A DNA stretch of 7,449 bases from NCBI GenBank assembly GCA_027623875.1, contig JAQBUS010000042.1, positions 1 through 7,449 of the forward strand, given 5' to 3'. Both the position numbers and the translations under genes were made by a program. Numbering within the stretch: position 1 is the stretch's first letter; the number at the start of each line of letters is the position of its first letter. Under the pieces are notes generated by a model. The model did no database searches and was not told the origin of the DNA. It was given only the letters and a program-made list of their open reading frames with translations. Positions 1 to 6,662 of the stretch are shown here, piece after piece. The stretch comes from Pseudomonadota bacterium (GTDB lineage: Bacteria; Pseudomonadota; Alphaproteobacteria; Rhodobacterales; Rhodobacteraceae).

Positions 1-786
1 CTTTTCAATTCTTTTGTTTGCTAAATCTAAATCTTCCCTAAATACAGCCATGTGATGAGCGTTAGCGTGAGTAAGAACATTAGGCTCCGTGAGGATCCCT
101 ACATGGCCTTTCCAAAATATTAAATCTCCAGTGGTGGCATCCCCAACACTGACATTATAGCCTAAATCATCTTCTTGCATGTCAGCATCTCTGGGACATT
201 TTATTCCACAAGAAATTAATGCGATTTGTATTAAGCCAGAACAATCTATTCCAGATCTGGAACACCCCCCCCATAAATAAGGCGAATTAAGAAACAACTC
301 TGCAACTTTAATAAAACTAGTAAAGCGTTCGGTTAGTTTACTTAAGTGACAGGAGGGGACAAACACCCCACCTCTAAGTTCTGACCATCCAGTATCTTCA
401 TTTATAACTTCAACTTCATCACAAAAATAAAGCTCTCCAATATTTTTTTTCTTTAAATCCGCTTCTGGGTATAGATGACTACTCAACGCACTTACCCAAT
501 GCGATTTTTTTGAGCGCGGTGCTATTAAAGTTTCATCCATATAACCGCAGTAATCGTCTTTTGCAGATTGAACGAAAGCAAATCCGTTTTTCTGTTCAAA
601 TACTGTAAGCTCTTCTCCTAAAGAAAGTTGCGTTACTCTTCGCCCCGACGGTTTATCTAGGAGATCTGTAACCCCACGCAGACACTGCCTTAATAACCCA
701 TCAAGAAATAATTTAGTATTAATTTGACCTCTAAGGTAAGAGGCCGCAACACGCTCATTTGCCGGATTAATACGTCTATCGATCAC
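1..786 (-). CDS. NlpC/P60 (C40) cysteine peptidase with N-terminal SH3-like domains, 3' end cut by window
   Basis: I translated this by hand: 262 codons stay open from a GTG start to the window edge, so only the C-terminus is missing, perhaps about 20 residues for this family. Residues about 40-90 and 95-150 look like two bacterial SH3-type domains. The C40 catalytic domain starts near 155. Its catalytic Cys is C182 in YLWGGCSRSGIDCSGL, H228 lies in GHVGI, and H240 lies in LTHANAHH, in the expected order and spacing. There is no signal peptide, and the protein has eight cysteines, so a cytosolic location is likely. Family knowledge: cytosolic SH3-NlpC/P60 enzymes such as YkfC cut gamma-D-Glu-diamino-acid bonds in murein peptides; that substrate is inferred here. 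The GTG start is set by an in-frame stop just upstream and by its overlap with the aminopeptidase stop (GTGA), so translation is probably coupled. Confidence 0.9.
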   Translation of the reverse strand, partial: MIDRRINPANERVAASYLRGQINTKLFLDGLLRQCLRGVTDLLDKPSGRRVTQLSLGEELTVFEQKNGFAFVQSAKDDYCGYMDETLIAPRSKKSHWVSALSSHLYPEADLKKKNIGELYFCDEVEVINEDTGWSELRGGVFVPSCHLSKLTERFTSFIKVAELFLNSPYLWGGCSRSGIDCSGLIQIALISCGIKCPRDADMQEDDLGYNVSVGDATTGDLIFWKGHVGILTEPNVLTHANAHHMAVFREDLDLANKRIEK

Positions 787-2180
787 AATCCTAAAATCTC
801 AGGAAGAGAATCCAATAGAGCTCTCGAACCCATTCCCATACCACCTTTTGGCCGACCAGGTGCTGCACTTGCCTGCCAACCATATATATCTAAGTGAACA
901 AAACTTTTACTTTTCTCAACAAATCTTCTCAAAAATAACGCCGCAGTAATAGAGCCGGCAAACCCTCCAGACGGTGCATTATCTAAATCTGCTATTTCTG
1001 GTTCAATTAAAGCTTCGTATGGTTCATGGAATGGGAGTTGCCACACAGGGTCCTTAACCTTTCTTGCTGATCTATTTAAAGCATCTGCCAAATTTACATC
1101 GTCGGTAAAAAATGGAGCAAGGTCCGGGCCAACAGCGACACGAGCGGCCCCAGTTAATGTTGCCATACATACCATTAGGTTTGGTGACGCCTCATCAGCA
1201 TAAGCCAAGGCATCAGCTAGAACTAATCTACCTTCCGCATCAGTATTATTTATTTCAACTGTAAGCCCTTTTCTGGAAACAAGGACATCTTGAGGTCGAA
1301 AAGAAGACTCCGAAATCGAGTTTTCTACTGCTGGAATTAATACGCGTAACTTTATTGGTAATTTTAATCCCATAATCATATGGGCCAATCCAAGAACTGT
1401 AGCCGCTCCACCCATATCTTTTTTCATTAATCCCATAGAGGATCCTGGCTTTATATTTAATCCTCCCGTATCAAAGCAAACCCCCTTGCCTACCAAAACA
1501 AGACTGGGGCCACTTTCACCCCATGATAAATCTAAAAGTCGCGGGGAAGAAGCTGAAGCTCGGCCCACCGCATGTATCATCGGGAAATTTTGACTTAGAA
1601 GCTCATCACCTTTTACAGTTTTAATATCTGCCCCATGTATATCGGCTAAACAGCGGACACTAACCTCTAACTCCTCAGGTCCCATATCATTTGTTGGAGT
1701 GTTTATTAGATCCCTGGTTAATTTTTCACCTTCAGCAATGATTTCTATGCGCTGGGAATCAATTTGTTGTGATTTCACTAACTGGACGAGCTTATCTTCT
1801 TTTTTGTTATATCTTGAAAAGTTATACTGAGATAGTAGCCATCCCAAATAATGTTCTTCAAGATCCTCATCAGAATGTTTAGAAGCAATCTTATAAGTTA
1901 GCGCCGGAAGTTTTTTGGAGGCACCGCCAAAAACAAATCTATTTCGTAATCTTGATTTTTTATTACCCAGACCAACTAAAGCGAAGCTGATGTTTCCAGA
2001 CTCGTCTGGAAGTAAACAAACCTCTCCAGCCGTGCCGGTAAACTTATGCACCTTAACCCAGTTTTTGATACTGTTCGACTTATCGCTTAACCAACCGTCC
2101 ACGCTCCCAGCCTCTAAAAGATAAACTGGACATGCATCTGGATGATCATTTACGAATTTAAAACGATTAAGATTTAACAT
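783..2180 (-). CDS. M17 family leucyl aminopeptidase (short form)
   Basis: A 465-residue M17 metallo-aminopeptidase, which removes N-terminal residues from peptides in the cytoplasm using two metal ions. The signature NTDAEGRL is at 312-319. By alignment to E. coli PepA (constant offset of 38), the metal ligands are K232 (GKG), D237 (FDTGG), D255 (KKDM), D314 and E316, and the catalytic pair is K244 (NIKP) and R318, so nothing essential is missing. The N-terminal domain (about 1-145) is poorly conserved and the protein is shorter than PepA (about 500), as is common for the alphaproteobacterial 'leucyl aminopeptidase family' branch. The ATG start follows GAGGG with a 9-nt spacer. The stop overlaps the start of the NlpC/P60 gene, forming a two-gene operon whose products could act in sequence on imported or recycled peptides. 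Exact specificity cannot be read from sequence. Confidence 0.95.
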   Translation of the reverse strand: MLNLNRFKFVNDHPDACPVYLLEAGSVDGWLSDKSNSIKNWVKVHKFTGTAGEVCLLPDESGNISFALVGLGNKKSRLRNRFVFGGASKKLPALTYKIASKHSDEDLEEHYLGWLLSQYNFSRYNKKEDKLVQLVKSQQIDSQRIEIIAEGEKLTRDLINTPTNDMGPEELEVSVRCLADIHGADIKTVKGDELLSQNFPMIHAVGRASASSPRLLDLSWGESGPSLVLVGKGVCFDTGGLNIKPGSSMGLMKKDMGGAATVLGLAHMIMGLKLPIKLRVLIPAVENSISESSFRPQDVLVSRKGLTVEINNTDAEGRLVLADALAYADEASPNLMVCMATLTGAARVAVGPDLAPFFTDDVNLADALNRSARKVKDPVWQLPFHEPYEALIEPEIADLDNAPSGGFAGSITAALFLRRFVEKSKSFVHLDIYGWQASAAPGRPKGGMGMGSRALLDSLPEILGL

Positions 2181-2310
2181 TAATTTCTTCCCTCTATTAA
2201 ATTTAAATTAATACTACTAGAAACACCTAAAATATTAACTTAAAAGCAAGCAGACACTCAAAGTAATTAGGAGTATAGTACAAATACAATACTATAAAAC
2301 GGAAAAATAA
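2181..2310. promoter_or_regulatory. Divergent intergenic region between aminopeptidase and carbonic anhydrase
   Basis: This 130-base AT-rich spacer carries the upstream signals of two divergent genes. On the plus strand CAGACA (2251-2256, 4/6 to the sigma70 -35) is followed after exactly 17 nt by TATAGT (2274-2279, 5/6 to the -10). That would start transcription near 2286 and give the anhydrase a leader of about 25 nt. A second TATAAA at 2293-2298 has no good -35. On the minus strand the only decent -10 for the aminopeptidase is TATACT (complement of 2272-2277), with a poor -35. I see no coding potential here. The promoter calls are pattern matches only. Confidence 0.4.
2274..2296. repeat. 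Inverted repeat TATAGTA-N9-TACTATA over the anhydrase promoter
   Basis: A perfect 7-bp inverted repeat: TATAGTA at 2274-2280 and TACTATA at 2290-2296, separated by 9 nt, ending 14 bases before the carbonic anhydrase ATG. The left arm coincides with the candidate -10 (2274-2279) and the right arm lies just past the predicted transcription start, which is where a repressor operator would sit. The arm centres are 16 bp apart, about one and a half helical turns. All-A/T-rich arms can arise by chance, so the regulatory role is inference. Confidence 0.4.
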
Positions 2311-2958
2311 ATGGATCACATAAAGCCACTCCCGAAATATTTAATCCAACGCTATCACGGGTGGAAAACAACTAACTATTCAGAGAACAAAGGCTGGTAC
2401 CGTAAGATCTCCGAGGAAAGTCAGCGTCCACGTGCAATGGTAATTTCGTGTTGTGATAGTCGTGTTCATGTGACAGCTATATTCGGCGCCGAAGAAGGGG
2501 AGTTCTTTATTCACAGAAATATAGCTAACTTAGTGCCTCCTTTTTCACCTAATGGTGATTATCATGGAACTTCTGCCGCTATCGAATACGCTGTCAGCAC
2601 TCTTAATATAGCCAATATAATTATTTTGGGGCATTCAAACTGTGGAGGCATAAACGGATGCCACGATATGTGTGCTGGTAAAGCACCAGAACTTGAGCAT
2701 AAATCTAGTTTCGTAGGTCGTTGGATGGACATACTTCGTCCAGGTTACGAAAACATTAAACATATTGAGAACGAAGCAGAGCGTAAACGTGCTTTAGAGA
2801 AAGAAGCAATCCTCGTATCACTAGGGAACTTACAAACATTTCCATTTGTACGCAAAGCTATTGATCGTGGAGATTTGAACTTACACGGGCTTTGGACTCA
2901 TATCGGCGAGGGCGCCCTTGAACAATATATAGAGGGTAAAGGCTTTATCGCTATTTAG
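2311..2958 (+). CDS. Beta-class carbonic anhydrase
   Basis: A 215-residue beta-carbonic anhydrase, the usual length for the family, interconverting CO2 and bicarbonate in the cytoplasm with a Zn ion. The motif CCDSRV (47-52) gives the zinc ligand C47 and the D49/R51 catalytic dyad of the C-x-D-x-R signature. HSNCGG (108-113) gives zinc ligands H108 and C111. The core after that (about 165-210, including the HGLWTHIGEGALEQY stretch) fits the bacterial family. There is no signal peptide. The ATG start has only a weak purine-rich site (GGAAAA) upstream. The gene converges on asd, and the last 8 bases of the two coding regions overlap. Bicarbonate supply to carboxylases of biosynthesis is the likely role, inferred from the family. 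Confidence 0.96.
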   Translation: MDHIKPLPKYLIQRYHGWKTTNYSENKGWYRKISEESQRPRAMVISCCDSRVHVTAIFGAEEGEFFIHRNIANLVPPFSPNGDYHGTSAAIEYAVSTLNIANIIILGHSNCGGINGCHDMCAGKAPELEHKSSFVGRWMDILRPGYENIKHIENEAERKRALEKEAILVSLGNLQTFPFVRKAIDRGDLNLHGLWTHIGEGALEQYIEGKGFIAI

Positions 2959-3973
2959 CCTCTAAAACTCGATCCACATACGTCTCAGCAATCTGAACAG
3001 CATTAAGAGCCGCACCTTTTCTTAAATTATCAGATACACACCATAAATTTAATCCGTTTTCTACTGTGTTATCTTGCCGGATTCTACTTATAAAAGTTGC
3101 ATAGTCACCGACGCATTCAATCGGTGTAACATACCCCCCAGGTTCTCTCTTATCTATGACCATAAGGCCTGGAGCTTCTCTCAAAATGTCACGAGCTTCA
3201 TCCTCATCAAGAAAATCCTCAAATTCGATATTAATTGCCTCAGAATGCCCTACAAAAACTGGGACTCTAACGCATGTAGCTGTAACTTGAATTTTTGGAT
3301 CTAGTATCTTATGAGTTTCGGCTGCCATCTTCCATTCTTCTTTTGTAGATCCATCTTCGAGGAAGATATCTATCTGAGGAATTACATTAAAAGCGATTTT
3401 TTTGGGAAAAATGCTTGATGCTACTCCTTGACCAGGCACATAGACCCCTTTCGTTTGGTTCCAGAGTTCATCTACACCCTCTTTTCCAGAACCCGATACA
3501 GATTGGTAGGTGCTAACCACCACCCGTTTTATGCGGGCTCTATCATGCAATGGCTTAAGGGCAACAACCATCTGAGATGTTGAACAATTAGGATTCGCAA
3601 TTATATTCTTTTTCTTAAATCCAAAAATTGCTTCAGGATTTACCTCTGGAACTATTAGTGGAACATCGGGATCATACCTAAACAGTGACGAATTATCTAT
3701 GACAAGACACCCGGATTCTGAAGCCTTTGACGCATACTCTTTTGTGGCATCAGACCCAATCGCAAAAAGTGCTATATCCCACCCCTTGAAATCAAATGTG
3801 GCTAAATCTTTAATCTTTAGGGTTTTATCTCCAAAACTAATTTCTGTACCGATTGATCTTCTGCTTGCTAGAGCAGAAATTTCTTCAACTGGAAAATTTC
3901 TTTCCGCCAGTATATTTAGCATTTCACGCCCTACATTTCCTGTCGCGCCCACTACAGCAATCCGATAACCCAT
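2951..3973 (-). CDS. asd: Aspartate-semialdehyde dehydrogenase
   Basis: A 340-residue protein, full length for the family. It catalyses NADPH-dependent reduction of L-aspartyl-4-phosphate to aspartate semialdehyde, the branch point to lysine/diaminopimelate, threonine, methionine and isoleucine. The N-terminal Rossmann motif GATGNVGREML spans 9-19. The nucleophile is C130 in NPNCSTSQ. SVSGSGKEGVDEL (158-170), the substrate-binding EEWK (212-215), R236 and H243 in RVPVFVGHSEAINIEF all match the family. The ATG start has an AGGAAGG Shine-Dalgarno 11 nt upstream. It stands as a single gene here, convergent with the anhydrase and divergent from the ABC exporter. In many alphaproteobacteria it lies next to leuB; here two genes separate them. 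Confidence 0.97.
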   Translation of the reverse strand: MGYRIAVVGATGNVGREMLNILAERNFPVEEISALASRRSIGTEISFGDKTLKIKDLATFDFKGWDIALFAIGSDATKEYASKASESGCLVIDNSSLFRYDPDVPLIVPEVNPEAIFGFKKKNIIANPNCSTSQMVVALKPLHDRARIKRVVVSTYQSVSGSGKEGVDELWNQTKGVYVPGQGVASSIFPKKIAFNVIPQIDIFLEDGSTKEEWKMAAETHKILDPKIQVTATCVRVPVFVGHSEAINIEFEDFLDEDEARDILREAPGLMVIDKREPGGYVTPIECVGDYATFISRIRQDNTVENGLNLWCVSDNLRKGAALNAVQIAETYVDRVLEAK

Positions 3974-4118
3974 TATAAAGTAAACCTTCCTAAAATACTT
4001 TTCGTATGATTGCCTAATAGCTCTTTGTTAAGGTTAGGAAAAGAGATTTTATAGTATTCCTTGCCGTAAGGTATAAAAATACGATACATATACCTGAAAA
4101 ATTGGAGAACACTAATCT
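3974..4118. promoter_or_regulatory. Divergent intergenic region between asd and the ABC exporter
   Basis: These 145 bases drive two divergent genes. For asd (minus strand) the best -10 is TATAAA, the complement of 4048-4053, with only a 3/6 -35 at 17 nt; a start near 4041 would leave a leader of about 68 nt. For the exporter (plus strand) TTGCCG (4061-4066, 4/6) is followed after 18 nt by a weak TACATA (4085-4090), and another TATAAA lies at 4072-4077 without a good -35. An imperfect inverted repeat, TATTCCTT (4055-4062) / AAGGTATA (4068-4075) with a 5-nt loop and one mismatch, lies between the two candidate promoters. No small ORF or known riboswitch is recognisable. Confidence 0.35.
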
Positions 4119-6032
4119 TTGTCTGTTAACTCTACAATAAGCTCACTAGGACTCCTTAGAAGACTCTGGGATTGTTATTTAAGATCCCATATCCTTCTTT
4201 TAATATTAGCCTTGATCTTTATGTCAATGGAGGGGGGAACCCTAGCTGGAATGAGCTATATGCTTCAACCAATGTTTGATCAGGTAATGGTAAAAGGAGA
4301 AGAAGGTGCCATCTGGCTAGTAGCAACAGTGATATTTTTTCTATTTTTAATTAGAGGGGTAACGGGACTAATACATAGAACAATTCTAGCTAAAGTTTCC
4401 TTCAATTCATCTACCCAAATGCAAGAGGATTTACTGGGTCACACACTTAATCTTGATAACAACTTTCATTCCAAAAGCTCCCCCGGATCCCTAATCGAGA
4501 AGGTTCAGGGAGATGTCGTGGCGATACAGAATCTCTGGAGTACAATTTTTGTGAACGCAGGAAGAGACGTGATTACACTAGCCGCTCTTATTAGTGTAGC
4601 TATTTCGATAGATTGGAAATGGACACTGGTTACTGTTATGGGAGCTCCATTGTTACTCCTCCCAAGCTTGGCAGTACAAAGATATGTTCGTAGGAAAAGT
4701 GGCTATTTAAGAAATATAGCTGCGGATCGCACACTTAGGTTAGATGAGATTTTCCACGGCGTTACTCCAATTAAATTAAATCGTATTGAAGGATATCAGC
4801 TTTCTAGATTTTCTGAGCTTTCAAAAGAATGGGTCAAAACAACCGTAAAATCAGTTGCCGGACAAGCATCAATTCCTGCACTTATCGATTTGGCAGTTGG
4901 CTTTGGTTTTTTTTGTGTGCTTATTTACGGTGCTCCACAGATTATATCAGGTGAAAAAACTATTGGGCAGTTCATGAGCTTTTTTACAGCAATGGGACTG
5001 GCATTTCAGCCAATGCGTAGTCTAGGAAATGTCCTTAGTAGCTGGCAAGTAATGGCAGCAAGTCTAGTTAGGATATTTGACCTTTTTGATACAAAGCCAA
5101 CAATTGCAAACTCAGCGAACGTAACAACCGAAAAACCTTCTAACTTTGAAATTAAATTTAAAAATGTTTGCCTAAATTATTCTTCTTCTCCTATTTTAAA
5201 AAATCTAAGTTTTACCGCTCTAGAGGGAAAAATGACAGCCATAGTCGGGCAATCTGGGGCTGGGAAGAGTACAGTTTTTAATACTATGACACGGTTGTTT
5301 GACCCAGAGAGTGGACAAATCACTGTTGGAAATATCGAAACTAAAAAGTTTACAATTGAATACTTAAGGGGCCTATTTTCTGTCGTATCGCAGGAGGCAT
5401 TATTATTTGATGAAACTTTGCTTGAAAATATTTTATTGGGTCAAAAAAAGATCTCTCAGAAGAAACTCAGGGCTGCACTAGACGACTCAAATGTCTCAAC
5501 TTTTCTAGAGTCTTTACCTGATGGAGTTAACACCAAAGTTGGACCGAGGGGATCAAACCTATCAGGAGGTCAAAGGCAGCGAGTGGCAATTGCGAGGGCA
5601 CTTCTTCGGGACAGTCCAATACTGCTCTTAGATGAAGCTACCAGTGCACTTGACGCAGAGTCCGAAAAGTTAGTTCAAGAAGCGCTAGAGAGATTATCAA
5701 AAGGCAAAACCACTTTGGTTATAGCCCATAGACTTTCAACTATTACTCAAGCCGATACTATTTTAGTCTTGGATTCAGGCTGTTTAGTCGAGTCTGGGTC
5801 TCACGAAGAATTAATAAAAATGAATGGCACCTACTCTAGTCTATATAAGATCCAATCTGGAGCAACCCACGACTTAGATGCCAATAAATTTAAAAAACAT
5901 AATACTTCATTGATTTCAATCTCAGGGGAAGGAGTTAAAAAACTCTCAGAAGATACTTTAATCTCTGATCTTTCTAACCCAAACTGGGTTCAAAGTTTCT
6001 TAATTTCTCTCGCAAAAAAATTGAAGTTCTGA
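4119..6032 (+). CDS. MsbA-type ABC exporter (fused permease and ATPase) with C-terminal tail
   Basis: A 637-residue half-transporter of the type IV exporter fold, expected to work as a homodimer in the inner membrane. The membrane domain has about six hydrophobic segments (roughly 22-45, 65-83, 143-163, 167-186, 252-272, 281-300). The ATPase domain (about 343-580) has Walker A GQSGAGKST (377-385), Q-loop Q425, signature LSGGQ (481-485), Walker B ILLLDE (501-506), D-loop SALD and H-loop H537, all intact. Family resemblance is to MsbA/lipid or drug exporters; the substrate cannot be told. After the point where MsbA ends (about 581) there are 56 extra residues. The start is TTG: an in-frame TAA lies two codons upstream, GGAG is 11 nt before it, and the first ATG (residue 35) would fall inside the first membrane segment. 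It is transcribed alone. Confidence 0.93.
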   Translation: MSVNSTISSLGLLRRLWDCYLRSHILLLILALIFMSMEGGTLAGMSYMLQPMFDQVMVKGEEGAIWLVATVIFFLFLIRGVTGLIHRTILAKVSFNSSTQMQEDLLGHTLNLDNNFHSKSSPGSLIEKVQGDVVAIQNLWSTIFVNAGRDVITLAALISVAISIDWKWTLVTVMGAPLLLLPSLAVQRYVRRKSGYLRNIAADRTLRLDEIFHGVTPIKLNRIEGYQLSRFSELSKEWVKTTVKSVAGQASIPALIDLAVGFGFFCVLIYGAPQIISGEKTIGQFMSFFTAMGLAFQPMRSLGNVLSSWQVMAASLVRIFDLFDTKPTIANSANVTTEKPSNFEIKFKNVCLNYSSSPILKNLSFTALEGKMTAIVGQSGAGKSTVFNTMTRLFDPESGQITVGNIETKKFTIEYLRGLFSVVSQEALLFDETLLENILLGQKKISQKKLRAALDDSNVSTFLESLPDGVNTKVGPRGSNLSGGQRQRVAIARALLRDSPILLLDEATSALDAESEKLVQEALERLSKGKTTLVIAHRLSTITQADTILVLDSGCLVESGSHEELIKMNGTYSSLYKIQSGATHDLDANKFKKHNTSLISISGEGVKKLSEDTLISDLSNPNWVQSFLISLAKKLKF

Positions 6033-6066
6033 GCAAACAGACTTGATCTGATATATACCCTCAAAA
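6033..6066. other. Short convergent spacer, no clear terminator
   Basis: 34 bases separate the stop codons of the exporter and the ABM-domain gene, which converge. The only hairpin I find is a 4-bp CAGA/TCTG stem around 6039-6051, without a U-run on either strand, so I do not call an intrinsic terminator. Confidence 0.4.
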
Positions 6067-6642
6067 CTAACCTGGCGCCTGCTCTCTATCTTTTAGGCCA
6101 TAATCTCGAAAAATTTTATAAATCGACGTTACAGCTTTCTCTGATCCCTTAGAGCGTATTTTCTGAGTTAACTTATGAGCATCATCTGTGCAGGAGATGC
6201 TCGCAATAGAACAGTATGACGATCTCACATTTATACTAGAAAAAGAATGAAATTCTTCTAATTCAAAAGGTTCGGAACTACTAATTGAAAACAAATAATT
6301 GCACCCTTTAGGGTGAACCGTGTCATCAGCAAGAGAGATGTGATTGCTAGGACCTTTACAAATAAGTTCGCCAATCCTTATCCTATAGTCTTCAAAATGG
6401 ACTCTACGCCCTGCTTCTTGGGATTTTAAGTGGGCTTGGTTCTCTCGCCAAGCTGAAATAGATTCAGTATCCTTCCATATTTGATGGGATAATAATATGG
6501 AGTTATTAGTTAAGCTAGAATATCTGTCTATCCAGATTAAACCACTATGCTTATCCAGTTCCGGTTTAAGCAGATCTACATGCTTTAAATAATACTTAAG
6601 ATGACCCAGTTTTGGTTTTACTTCAAAAAAAAGACCGTAAAT
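6067..6642 (-). CDS. Antibiotic-biosynthesis-monooxygenase (ABM) domain protein with probable ATT start
   Basis: I translated 191 residues by hand. Residues 1-93 read as an ABM/dimeric alpha-beta barrel: strand YGLFFEVKPK at 2-11, SGLIWIDRYSSL (33-44), LLSHQIWKDTESISAW (50-65) and the typical closing EAGRRVHFEDYRIRIGEL (76-93). Family members include small heme- or quinol-acting monooxygenases; many are uncharacterised, so no reaction is assigned. Residues 94-191 form a less conserved second half that ends in RDYGLKDREQAP, which I recall from longer alphaproteobacterial ABM proteins. The frame contains no ATG anywhere and no GTG or TTG before residue 117, so a start there would lose the whole domain. 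GGAGGG ends 6 nt before an ATT codon just at the first strand. The gene begins 20 nt after leuB and is probably co-transcribed with it. Confidence 0.75.
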   Translation of the reverse strand: MYGLFFEVKPKLGHLKYYLKHVDLLKPELDKHSGLIWIDRYSSLTNNSILLSHQIWKDTESISAWRENQAHLKSQEAGRRVHFEDYRIRIGELICKGPSNHISLADDTVHPKGCNYLFSISSSEPFELEEFHSFSSINVRSSYCSIASISCTDDAHKLTQKIRSKGSEKAVTSIYKIFRDYGLKDREQAPG

Positions 6643-6648
6643 ATCGAA

Positions 6649-6654
6649 CCCTCC
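6649..6654 (-). promoter_or_regulatory. Strong Shine-Dalgarno GGAGGG that decides the ATT start
   Basis: The complement of 6649-6654 reads GGAGGG, one of the strongest ribosome-binding sites in the window. It lies in the 20-nt gap after the leuB stop, and its 6-nt spacer leads exactly to the ATT at 6642-6640. No ATG, GTG or TTG lies at a usable distance in this frame. AUU initiation is established for infC (IF3) in enterobacteria; its use here is inference from spacing and domain boundary. Confidence 0.6.
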
Positions 6655-6662
6655 AACTAATT

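Noticed and set aside
1915..2124. Plus-strand open frame inside the aminopeptidase
   Set aside because: It lies antisense to a well-supported coding region, with no family resemblance; treated as a shadow.
3074..3304. Plus-strand open frame inside asd, with a second at 3699-3968
   Set aside because: Both are antisense to conserved asd sequence and show no recognisable motif.
4013..4045. Possible pseudoknot-like pairing: CCTAA/TTAGG interleaved with CTCTTT/AAAGAG
   Set aside because: Stems of 5 and 6 bp in AT-rich sequence are expected by chance, the candidate asd transcription start falls at its edge, and no known riboswitch class fits.
4221..6032. Exporter starting at the first ATG (residue 35)
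   Set aside because: This would delete most of the first membrane segment; the TTG at 4119 has a Shine-Dalgarno and gives a complete domain.
6067..6294. A separate 75-residue gene starting at TTG
   Set aside because: The same frame continues upstream without a stop to 6666 and carries a clear ABM domain, so this is only the C-terminal part of the longer gene.
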